A stretch of 64,000 nucleotides of DNA from Pseudomonas sp. (GTDB taxonomy: Bacteria; Pseudomonadota; Gammaproteobacteria; Pseudomonadales; Pseudomonadaceae): the NCBI GenBank assembly GCA_007713455.1, contig VMRT01000002.1, forward strand, positions 372,001 to 436,000. The letters are read 5' to 3'. The translations under genes and the position numbers were made by a program. Of the stretch, positions 25,425 to 32,951 are shown piece after piece. Numbering within the stretch: the first letter of the stretch is position 1; each line of letters starts with the position of its first letter. The notes below the pieces were generated by a model, which saw nothing but the letters and a program-made list of their open reading frames with translations, did not search any database and was not told the DNA's origin.

Positions 25425-27641
25425 TTATTTGCTGGTGCTGGCGTATTCGTACTGGTAGTAGCCGTACTCGCCGTAGGTTGAAGCCTTGCGAACCACTGCG
25501 TTGAAGATGACGCCCTTGACGATCAGGCCGTTCTGCTCGAGTCGACGCTTGGCTGCCTCGATTTCCTTCACACCGTTCAGTGCATAGCGGGTGACCATCA
25601 GTGTGGTACCGGCCTGGCTGCCGACCAGCGCGGCGTCGGTGACCGCCAGGATCGGCGGGGTATCGAAGATCACCAGGTCGTACATGTGGCTGATCTCCTT
25701 GACGAAGCGCGAGAAGTTCTCGTGCATCAGCAGCTCCGAGGGGTTCGGCGGCAGCTGGCCATGGGTGATCACGTGCAGGTTGTTCAGTTGGGTCTTCTGG
25801 ATGGCATCGAACAGGGTGATACGGCCGGAGAGGATGTCCGACAGGCCCTTGTCACCGTCACAGCGCATGACCTTGTGCAGGTAACCCTTGCGCATGTCGG
25901 CATCAATCAGCAGCACGCGCTTGCCGGATTGTGCAACGACCGCGGCGAGGTTGGTGGTGACGAAGGACTTGCCCACCGCAGGGCTCGGGCCGGTGATCAT
26001 CAGGACGTTGTTCTTGGCCTCGATCATCGCGAAGTGCAGGCTGGTACGCAGGCTGCGCATGGCTTCGGTGGCGAGGTCGGCCGGGTCGTTGATGGTCAGC
26101 AGGTAAGAGGCGGTGCTCTTGTCGCGCTTGAAGTTGGCCAGGCGTTTTTCCAGCGCGGCTTGCTTGTCGGTGAACGGAATGGAGGCATACACCGGGGTGC
26201 CGGTACGCTCGATGTCTTCCGGGTTCTCGACGCCACGCTTGAGTGCTTCACGCACATAGACGAATGCGGTAGCGAGCAGGGCGCCCAGCAGGGTCGCGAC
26301 GATCACCACCAGCGGCTTGTTCGGCTTGACCGGGTTTTCCAGATCCGCGGCAGCATGGTCGATGATGCGCACGTTGCCCACGGTGCCGGCGCGAATGATG
26401 TCCAGCTCCTGGGTCTTGTTCAGCAGCATGGAGTAGGTTTCCGAGGAAACTTCCACGTCACGGGTCAGGCGCAGCAGTTCCTGCTGGGTCGACGGCAGGG
26501 TGCCGATCTGCTTCTCCAGTTCTTCCTTCTGCATCTGCAGTTGGTTGATCTGGTTCATCAATGCCTGGAAGTTCGGATGCTGACGGGTGAAGCGGCGTTC
26601 CATCTCGGTACGCTTGAGGTTCTGCTCGGAGATCTGCTTCTCCAGATCGACGATGCGGTCCAGCACGGATTGCGTTTCGGCAGTGATGTCCACCGAGCCC
26701 GAGCCGGTCTGGTACTTGTTCAGGGCAGTCTGCGCAGCTTCCAGTTTCTTGCGTACGGCTGGCACCTGCTCATTCAGGAACTCCAGGCTCTGGGTGGCTT
26801 CGGCGGCATTGCGCGCGACGTTCTGGTCGACATAACGGCTGGCGACCTCTTCCAGAACGCGAATGGCGTGCTCCGGGTTGGGGTCTTCGAGGGTCACGTT
26901 GACGATGCCCGACTGCTTGCCGCGTTCGGCGGCCGACAGACGCTGCTGGTAGCTTTCCGTGGTGTTGTAGGTACGGTTCTTGACCACGGTGAACGTGGTA
27001 CCCGGGCGTGCATTCAGCTCAGCCACGGTGACGCGGTAGTCCTCTGTCTCGACCGGCTCGCCAACGACACCCTGAACCACGACCTCGCCATCCTCGTCAC
27101 GCAGGATGAAGCCGTTGTTCTCTGCCGCTTCGAGTGTCAGCTCCTTGCCATGGACCTTGTCCGGCACTTCCAGCTGAGTGACCTTCAGCGTCTCGCCACC
27201 CCAGGCGTAAGCGCCCAGACCGGCAGGGTGCCAACCCAATTCACCTTCTTCGCTCGGCTCGAAGCGACGCGCCATGAAACCGCCGATGATCGGGAAGTGG
27301 TGGGGGGTGATCTGGATGTCGAGATTCAGGCTGGCAACGGCACCACCAACCACCGAGCGCGACTTGAGCAGCGCGATCTCGGTTTGCGCCGGAGACACCG
27401 GCGGATTGGTGTTGACCACGTCAGTCAGGCTTGGCAGCCCGTTCTTCGGTTCGATCTGGATCATCGCACTGGCGAGATAGACCGGCGTTGCAAGCAGGGC
27501 GTAGGCGATCCCCAGGGCTGCAAAGAACCCGGTGATGCCCAGGATCAGCAGGCGGTTGTTGATGAAGGTGTCAAAGAGGTGGGCCAAGTCGATGTCCTTG
27601 TCCTCTTTGGTTTCATAGATCGGGCGGGGCATGGTTGTCAT
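25425..27641 (-). CDS. wzc: Tyrosine autokinase / chain-length co-polymerase (Wzc family)
   Basis: Inner-membrane bacterial tyrosine kinase that controls polymer length and couples the polymerase to the Wza channel. In 738 residues: a Wzz domain with two membrane segments (about 32-52 and 435-455), a long coiled-coil periplasmic part, then the kinase with Walker A TGPSPAVGKSF (about 547-557), Walker A' LLIDADMRKGY, Walker B LVIFDTPP, and a C-terminal tyrosine cluster (YGEYGYYQYEY) for autophosphorylation. GAAGGA precedes the ATG. It starts 13 nt after the phosphatase gene and is followed by a strong hairpin before the GH5 gene. Confidence 0.93.
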   Translation of the reverse strand: MTTMPRPIYETKEDKDIDLAHLFDTFINNRLLILGITGFFAALGIAYALLATPVYLASAMIQIEPKNGLPSLTDVVNTNPPVSPAQTEIALLKSRSVVGGAVASLNLDIQITPHHFPIIGGFMARRFEPSEEGELGWHPAGLGAYAWGGETLKVTQLEVPDKVHGKELTLEAAENNGFILRDEDGEVVVQGVVGEPVETEDYRVTVAELNARPGTTFTVVKNRTYNTTESYQQRLSAAERGKQSGIVNVTLEDPNPEHAIRVLEEVASRYVDQNVARNAAEATQSLEFLNEQVPAVRKKLEAAQTALNKYQTGSGSVDITAETQSVLDRIVDLEKQISEQNLKRTEMERRFTRQHPNFQALMNQINQLQMQKEELEKQIGTLPSTQQELLRLTRDVEVSSETYSMLLNKTQELDIIRAGTVGNVRIIDHAAADLENPVKPNKPLVVIVATLLGALLATAFVYVREALKRGVENPEDIERTGTPVYASIPFTDKQAALEKRLANFKRDKSTASYLLTINDPADLATEAMRSLRTSLHFAMIEAKNNVLMITGPSPAVGKSFVTTNLAAVVAQSGKRVLLIDADMRKGYLHKVMRCDGDKGLSDILSGRITLFDAIQKTQLNNLHVITHGQLPPNPSELLMHENFSRFVKEISHMYDLVIFDTPPILAVTDAALVGSQAGTTLMVTRYALNGVKEIEAAKRRLEQNGLIVKGVIFNAVVRKASTYGEYGYYQYEYASTSK

Positions 27642-27654
27642 CGAAGTTCCTTCT

Positions 27655-28092
27655 TCATTTCAGGTAAGGAAGCCAGCTCTCGACGGATTTCGTCAGGAGA
27701 TTGTGGACATGTTCAAACGCGGGTTTGGATTGGCGGTACGGGTCCGGGATTTCCAGCTCGTCCTGCCATTTCCCGATAAGAAACGTTTTGCCGTGCACTT
27801 CAGGTGCGATCTGGCGAATGTGCTGAATGTGGCTATGCTCCATCGCTAGGATCAGATCCGCCTGGTGCAGCATGTGGCTGTCGACCTGGCGCGCGCAGTG
27901 AGCTGGTAGCTCCAGCCCGTTGTCCTGCAGTACTTCATGGGCGGTCTTGTCCATCGGGTTACCTACTAATGCACCAATCCCTGCCGAGCTGATCGTCAGG
28001 TCCTGGCCGCTGAGTCTGTGTGCGAACAGCGCTTCGGCCGTGGGGCTTCGGCAGATGTTTCCGACACAGACGATCAAGATGTTCTTGAACAT
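27655..28092 (-). CDS. wzb: Low-molecular-weight protein tyrosine phosphatase (Wzb)
   Basis: Dephosphorylates the Wzc kinase to reset the export cycle. The 145-residue protein has the P-loop CVGNICRS (Cys9, Arg15) and the general-acid DPY (Asp117), the full LMW-PTP active site. GAGG nine bases before ATG marks the start. It lies directly before wzc and after the initiating transferase, separated from the latter by 154 nt containing a hairpin. Confidence 0.93.
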   Translation of the reverse strand: MFKNILIVCVGNICRSPTAEALFAHRLSGQDLTISSAGIGALVGNPMDKTAHEVLQDNGLELPAHCARQVDSHMLHQADLILAMEHSHIQHIRQIAPEVHGKTFLIGKWQDELEIPDPYRQSKPAFEHVHNLLTKSVESWLPYLK

Positions 28093-28186
28093 GGGATCAA
28101 CCTCGTGGCTGCAACTTCGCAGCCGCCGGGGTGCGGCCCGGGGTGAACGAATGTGAGATTTTTGGGAGTGTCATTAGTTCCTTCCT

Positions 28187-28210
28187 GCCGCATCTTGTGA
28201 TGCGGCTTTT
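28187..28210 (+). other. Hairpin with T-run on the strand opposite to the operon
   Basis: GCCGCATC-TTGT-GATGCGGC is followed by TTTT and a further T-rich stretch on the plus strand. The operon runs on the minus strand, where the hairpin has no trailing T. It would therefore stop antisense transcription, or act as an RNA structure in the wcaJ-wzb intercistronic region. Confidence 0.55.
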
Positions 28211-28246
28211 CTGATCTTTTTCGGCGGTGTTCAGCGCGTTTGCCGA

Positions 28247-29674
28247 TCAGTACACATCCTTGTTGAGCAGCAGCGCTGGCGGGGTACGCACCAGGATGTA
28301 GAGGTCGAACCACACGGACCAACGCTCGATGTAATCCAGATCGAACTCGACGCGTTTCTCGATCTTCTCCAGCGTGTCGGTTTCACCGCGGTAGCCGTTG
28401 ATCTGTGCCCAGCCAGTGATGCCTGGCTTGACCCGATGGCGCGCGGAGTACTCGGCCACGGCATCCTCGAACAGCACGCCGGCAGCCTTGGTAGCCGTGG
28501 CATGAGGGCGCGGACCGACCATTGACATGCTGCCGAGAAAGACGTTCAGCAGCTGAGGCAGCTCGTCGAGGCTGGTCTTGCGGATGAAGCGGCCCACACG
28601 GGTGATGCGATCATCGCCACGGGTGGTTTGCCGATCGGCGTTGGCGTCCGACTTCTCGTGGTACATCGAGCGGAACTTGAAAACTTCGATCAGGCGGTTG
28701 TTGTAGCCGTAGCGCTTCTGCTTGAAGAGCACGGGGCCTGGCGAGTCGAGCTTGATCGCCAGGGCGATCGCCAGCATGACCGGCGCGGCGGCGAGCAGGG
28801 CGATGCTGGAAATGACGATATCTTCCAGACGCTTGAACATCGGCGACCATCCACGCAGCGGCAGATCCGACGCGATCAGGGTCGGCAGGCCGCCGACCTC
28901 GGTGATGCGCTTGTCGGCGTGGCGGAAGGCGACCATGTCGGGTACCAGCAGAACATTGACCGGCAGCTTGCGCAGCTCGGCGATCAACTGGCCGATCCGG
29001 CTGTCGGCGAACCAGGGCAGGGCGACCAGCACCTGGGTGACCTTCTCTTCACGGATCATCTGTTCGAGATCACGGGTGTTGCCCAGCAGCGGCAGGTTGG
29101 CCAGCTCCTTGGGCAGACGCTCAAGGCGATCGTCGATAAAGCCGAGCACGCCGGTGCGGATATCGCGATGGTTCTGCAGGTACTCGGCAACGCGTACGCC
29201 ATTGTCGGTGCCGCCGAGGATCACGGCGTTCTGCAGGAACATGCCGCGTGCCATCAGGCGACGGAACAGCGCAAGCATCGCCAGGCGTTCGGCGCCAAAC
29301 AGGATGGTGCTGGTGAGGAACCAGAACGCCAGGTGTTTGGCCTCGAGATAACCGAACATCCCCATGCCTTGATGCATAAAGACCAGGAAACTGAACGCTG
29401 CCGCCCAGGCGACGAACATCACGCGGAAGCGCAGCAGGGTGCTGAACACCTCTTCGCTGTAGATGCCAACGGTCTGGAAAATGATGACGCTCAGTACCGC
29501 GAAGAAGCCGAGGAAGGCGCTAAACGGGCCGCTGGTGGGCAGCTCCATGAAGGCCAGAAGCAGGAGCCCCGGCAGGATGGCCGTCAGGGCATGTATCAGG
29601 CGAATGCTGGCAAGGAAGTAATCGACGAAACTCGGGTGAGCATATTCAAGGGTTCCAACTGACTGTACGCGCAT
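28247..29674 (-). CDS. Undecaprenyl-phosphate sugar-phosphotransferase (WcaJ/PslA type)
   Basis: Starts exopolysaccharide synthesis by moving hexose-1-phosphate (probably glucose) to undecaprenyl phosphate. The 475-residue protein has four N-terminal membrane segments, a CoA-binding-like domain (VILGGTDNGVRVAEYL), and the C-terminal PHPT domain: KRLEDIVISSIALL, VLFKQKRYGYNN, EVFKFRSMY, KTSLDELPQLLNVF, SMVGPRPHA and VKPGITGWAQING. The ATG at 29674 has GGAG six bases upstream and is preferred to the ATG at 29686. It is the first gene of the minus-strand locus, with a 376-nt divergent spacer upstream. Confidence 0.9.
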   Translation of the reverse strand: MRVQSVGTLEYAHPSFVDYFLASIRLIHALTAILPGLLLLAFMELPTSGPFSAFLGFFAVLSVIIFQTVGIYSEEVFSTLLRFRVMFVAWAAAFSFLVFMHQGMGMFGYLEAKHLAFWFLTSTILFGAERLAMLALFRRLMARGMFLQNAVILGGTDNGVRVAEYLQNHRDIRTGVLGFIDDRLERLPKELANLPLLGNTRDLEQMIREEKVTQVLVALPWFADSRIGQLIAELRKLPVNVLLVPDMVAFRHADKRITEVGGLPTLIASDLPLRGWSPMFKRLEDIVISSIALLAAAPVMLAIALAIKLDSPGPVLFKQKRYGYNNRLIEVFKFRSMYHEKSDANADRQTTRGDDRITRVGRFIRKTSLDELPQLLNVFLGSMSMVGPRPHATATKAAGVLFEDAVAEYSARHRVKPGITGWAQINGYRGETDTLEKIEKRVEFDLDYIERWSVWFDLYILVRTPPALLLNKDVY

Positions 29675-30050
29675 ACAAGGCTCCATCCTCAGCTCAAAGC
29701 TGGCTCAAATCTCGAATTAATCGCCGCGGCACGCGGGAGGGTGATAGCAGGCCGCCATCGCAACCGTGATCGGGACTCCTGCTCCGACCGTGCCTCTCAG
29801 AATGAGTTCAGTACTAGTCAAAGGCCTGCCAAAAAAATGCTGAAAACCACGATCTGCGTGCAAACCACTGTTTTGAAAGAGGTTTAGACGGAACTTGCGG
29901 ATGTCTTGGAAGACCTGGGGTGCGCGCATTCGGTGACCGACGGCGCCATTGATCGAACTTTTGGATTAATACCGCTGCGCTTGTTTCGCACAACTTCCGG
30001 CGCTGGGTCCTGTCTTATGAAACGGTGCGAATAGCGAGGAATGAACAGCC
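29675..30050. other. Divergent promoter region, exopolysaccharide locus / lipid kinase
   Basis: This 376-nt spacer must contain the main promoter of the exopolysaccharide locus (minus strand) and one for the lipid kinase (plus strand). It includes an A7 run at 29831-29837. On the minus strand TTGGCAGGCCTTTGAC (29817-29832) resembles a sigma-54 site but has AC instead of GC at the -12 element. No reliable promoter, JUMPstart or gene could be assigned. Confidence 0.4.
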
Positions 30051-30962
30051 ATGAGCGATGCCAAGGCGCTGCTGATACTGCATGGAAAACAGGCGCTCAA
30101 TGAGGAGGTGCGCGAGGCTGTCAATCAGCAGCGTGAATTGGGTTGGGAGTTGGCGGTTCGTGTGACCTGGGAACCCGGCGACGCCCAACGGCTGGTGCAG
30201 GAGGCCTTGAGTGCGGGCTACCGAATGCTGGTTGCCGGTGGTGGCGATGGCACCCTGCGTGAAGTTGCCGAAACCATGCTGGAGATCGGGGCAGACGCGA
30301 CCTTGGCACTGATGCCGCTGGGCAGCGCAAATGATTTTGCCAAGGCTGCTGGTATATCGCTCGATCCATTCGAATCGCTGGCGCTGTTGGACGAGCCCGC
30401 GCAGGCCGTCGACATCGGCATGATGAACGGTCGGCCATTCGTCAACATGGCTACCGGTGGCTTCGGTTCGCGGGTAACTGCCAGTACCTCGGAAGAACTC
30501 AAGCGTTTCCTGGGTGGTGGTGCTTACCTGCTGACCGGGCTGACGCGCTTTGCCGAGATCGATGCGGCCCGTGGCCGCTTCAGCGGTCCGGATTTCGAAT
30601 GGGAGGGCGAGTTTCTGGCGCTAGGGATCGGCAATGGCCGCCAGGCGGGCGGTGGCCAGCTGCTATGCCCGCAGGCGAGCGTCGATGACGGCTTGCTCGA
30701 TGTCTGCATCGTGCCTGCGCCGGCCGATGCCGTCGGTACGCTGGGAACATTGCTCAGCGGCGGATTGCTCGGAGTCGAGGCTGTGTCCGTCAGTGCGCGG
30801 GTGCCCTGGCTCGAGGTAAAGGCGCCGACGAAGATCGACATCAATCTGGACGGCGAGCCGTTCCGCAGCGCCCATCTGCGCTTCGAAGTGCGCGCCGGCG
30901 CATTGCGCATGCACCTGCCGCCTGACTCTCCCTTGCTGTTGCGCAATGCCGACAAGCAATAA
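30051..30962 (+). CDS. yegS: YegS-like lipid kinase
   Basis: Diacylglycerol-kinase-family enzyme of 303 residues that phosphorylates a membrane lipid (YegS acts on phosphatidylglycerol in vitro). Seen: LLILHGKQA at the start, the nucleotide-binding VAGGGDGTLREVAE, ALMPLGSANDFAKAAG, GTATGG-like NMATGGFGSRV, and GNGRQAGGGQLLCPQASVDD in the C-terminal domain. No membrane segment. The ribosome site is a weak AGGA 11 nt upstream. In P. aeruginosa a homologue lies near slt and uup, as here. Confidence 0.88.
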   Translation: MSDAKALLILHGKQALNEEVREAVNQQRELGWELAVRVTWEPGDAQRLVQEALSAGYRMLVAGGGDGTLREVAETMLEIGADATLALMPLGSANDFAKAAGISLDPFESLALLDEPAQAVDIGMMNGRPFVNMATGGFGSRVTASTSEELKRFLGGGAYLLTGLTRFAEIDAARGRFSGPDFEWEGEFLALGIGNGRQAGGGQLLCPQASVDDGLLDVCIVPAPADAVGTLGTLLSGGLLGVEAVSVSARVPWLEVKAPTKIDINLDGEPFRSAHLRFEVRAGALRMHLPPDSPLLLRNADKQ

Positions 30963-31080
30963 CCCCTGTTTGCCATTCCGACGGTTGCGACGCGCGGCAT
31001 AAAAAACACGCTGCGTCGCATAAAGCGTTGGAGCATCCGGCCGATATGCCTTTTACCATGTTTTCCCAAGGAGCCTGGAA

Positions 31081-32013
31081 ATGGCCGGCATTCTCGATTC
31101 AGTCGATCAACGTACCCGTCTTGTGGGGCAGAATCGCCTGGAGATTCTCATGTTCCGGCTCGGCGGGCGGCAGAAGTTTGCCATCAACGTCTTCAAGGTG
31201 CAGGAAGTCGTCCAGCTGCCAAAGATGACCCTGATGCCGCACCGCCACAGCTCGGTTTGCGGCGTGGTCAACCTGCGAGGGCAGACGCTGCCGGTGGTGG
31301 ACCTTTCGCGAGCCATCGGCCTTCGCCCGCTGGTGCCGGATGAGCGCAGCACCATCATCGTTACCGAATACAACCGTACCGTGCAGGCGTTTCTCGTTGG
31401 CGGTGTGGATCGTATCGTCAACCTCAACTGGGAGGAGGTGATGCCGCCGCCAAGCACGGCCGGTCGTCAGCACTACCTCACGTCGATCACCAAGGTCGAT
31501 AACGAGCTGGTTGAAGTGATCGATGTGGAAAAGGTGCTTGCCGAGATCGTGCCTTACGACACCAGTATTTCCGCCGAGCGCCTGGCCGATCCGCTGCTCG
31601 AGCGCGCCCGGGGTCGCGAAGTGCTGTGCGTGGATGACTCCACCGTGGCCCTCGCGCAGCTGCGCGAAACGCTCAGCCAGCTCGGCATTAAGGTCCACAC
31701 TGCCAGCGACGGACTGAAGGGCCTGAACATGCTCAAGGCCTGGGCCGATGCCGGCGAGGTGCTGACCGACAAGTTGCTGATGGTCTTCACCGACGCCGAA
31801 ATGCCGGAGATGGATGGCTATCGCCTGACCACGGAAATTCGCCATGACCCGCGCCTGCGTGATCTGTACGTGGTGCTGCACACTTCGCTGTCGGGCAGTT
31901 TCAACCTGGCGATGGTGCAGAAAGTCGGTTGCGATAACTTCCTTTCCAAGTTCCAGCCGGAAAAGCTCGTGGACGTGATCCAGGACCGTCTGAAAATGGA
32001 AGAGCAGGACTGA
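31081..32013 (+). CDS. cheV: CheV-type chemotaxis coupling protein
   Basis: Adaptor linking chemoreceptors to CheA, with a phosphorylatable receiver domain for adaptation. The 310-residue protein has an N-terminal CheW domain (MFRLGGRQKFAINVFKVQEV; GVVNLRGQTLPVVDLS) and a C-terminal REC domain with acidic Asp185-Asp186, phospho-acceptor Asp238 in FTDAEMPEMDG, and Lys in LSKFQPEK. AAGGAG nine bases upstream supports the ATG. No other chemotaxis gene is nearby, so it acts with distantly encoded partners. Confidence 0.93.
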   Translation: MAGILDSVDQRTRLVGQNRLEILMFRLGGRQKFAINVFKVQEVVQLPKMTLMPHRHSSVCGVVNLRGQTLPVVDLSRAIGLRPLVPDERSTIIVTEYNRTVQAFLVGGVDRIVNLNWEEVMPPPSTAGRQHYLTSITKVDNELVEVIDVEKVLAEIVPYDTSISAERLADPLLERARGREVLCVDDSTVALAQLRETLSQLGIKVHTASDGLKGLNMLKAWADAGEVLTDKLLMVFTDAEMPEMDGYRLTTEIRHDPRLRDLYVVLHTSLSGSFNLAMVQKVGCDNFLSKFQPEKLVDVIQDRLKMEEQD

Positions 32014-32093
32014 TCACTCCCTCGCTCTGTCGGCTGCTGAACATCGCAGTCGAGCCCTGATATGCTGCTGCGCTTCCCCTCAGGAGGCGCCGC

Positions 32094-32894
32094 ATGCATC
32101 TCTCCTCGCTCTATCGCTTCCCCCTCAAATCGGCCGCTGGCGAAGCGCTGCAGCAATGCGCGAGTGACGCGCTGGGTCTGGTCGGTGATCGGCGCTGGAT
32201 GGTGGTTGCAGCCGGCACAGGTCGCTTTCTTACCCAGCGTGCCGTACCCACAATGGCGCTTTTACAGGCGCACTGGGATGACGAAACCGCGCTGCGGCTG
32301 ACTGCGCCAGGCATGCAGGAGCTGCTGGTTGCCGTGCCGGATGCCAAGGTAATGCGCTGCGTGCAGATCTGGAGTTCCAATGCCGTGGTGCCTGATGCCG
32401 GCGATGCCGCAGCGGCCTGGCTGACGGATTTTCTCGGTCAGCCCTGCCGTCTGGTGTATCTGCCCGAAGACGACGGCATTCAAGTCGATCTTGACTACGC
32501 AAGGCTGGGCGAGCGCACTGCATTCAGCGATGGATTTCCCTTTCTGCTGATCGGTCAGGGCTCTCTGGACGACCTGATTCGCCGCGTGGGGCGCCCGCTT
32601 GAAATGTTGCGGTTTCGCCCGAACCTGGTCATCAGTGGTACGGAGCCTTATGCCGAGGACGGCTGGACGCGTATTCGCATCGGCCAGTTGGCGTTTCGCA
32701 TCGTCAAGCCCTGTTCCCGCTGCGTCATCCCCACCCTTGACCCGTCCACCGCCGAGCGCGACCCCGATCGTGAACCGCTGAATACGCTGCTCACATATCG
32801 CAAAGGGAAGGGCGGTGTCTTCTTCGGTCAGAACCTGATCGCCGAAGGCACCGGTGAGCTGGAGGTGGGGATGCCGGCGGAAGTGCTGGAGTAA
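32094..32894 (+). CDS. MOSC-domain protein, YcbX-like
   Basis: Probable molybdenum-cofactor-binding oxidoreductase component of 266 residues. It has the N-terminal MOSC_N beta-barrel (LYRFPLKSAAGE, GDRRWMVVA, FLTQRA) and the C-terminal MOSC domain with RFRPNLVISG and CSRCVIPTLDP, where the cysteine is the expected Mo ligand in the YcbX/mARC group. YcbX of E. coli detoxifies N-hydroxylated bases; the ferredoxin domain of YcbX is absent here, so an external electron donor would be needed. It converges on the lytic transglycosylase gene. Confidence 0.85.
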   Translation: MHLSSLYRFPLKSAAGEALQQCASDALGLVGDRRWMVVAAGTGRFLTQRAVPTMALLQAHWDDETALRLTAPGMQELLVAVPDAKVMRCVQIWSSNAVVPDAGDAAAAWLTDFLGQPCRLVYLPEDDGIQVDLDYARLGERTAFSDGFPFLLIGQGSLDDLIRRVGRPLEMLRFRPNLVISGTEPYAEDGWTRIRIGQLAFRIVKPCSRCVIPTLDPSTAERDPDREPLNTLLTYRKGKGGVFFGQNLIAEGTGELEVGMPAEVLE

Positions 32895-32901
32895 CTTCAG
32901 C

Positions 32902-32927
32902 CAGGCCTGCCCAAGTGAGCAGGCCTG
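32902..32927. terminator. Hairpin between convergent genes
   Basis: CAGGCCTGC and GCAGGCCTG form a perfect 9-bp stem with an 8-nt loop, 7 nt after the MOSC gene stop and facing the slt stop. There is no T-run on either side, so terminator activity is uncertain. Confidence 0.45.
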
Positions 32928-32951
32928 TTCGGTTGCCTGAAAGCCGCCGCA

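Noticed and set aside
25686-27779. A 697-codon open frame on the plus strand across wzc and wzb
   Set aside because: It is antisense to two genes with complete catalytic motifs, has no recognisable domain or ribosome site, and long antisense frames are expected in GC-rich codon usage.
28628-29662. A 344-codon plus-strand frame opposite the initiating sugar-phosphate transferase
   Set aside because: Pure shadow of the real gene; composition rich in Gln, Gly, Arg and His as usual for antisense frames here.
29817-29832. Sigma-54-like site on the minus strand upstream of the exopolysaccharide locus
   Set aside because: The -24 GG is present, but the invariant GC at -12 is AC.
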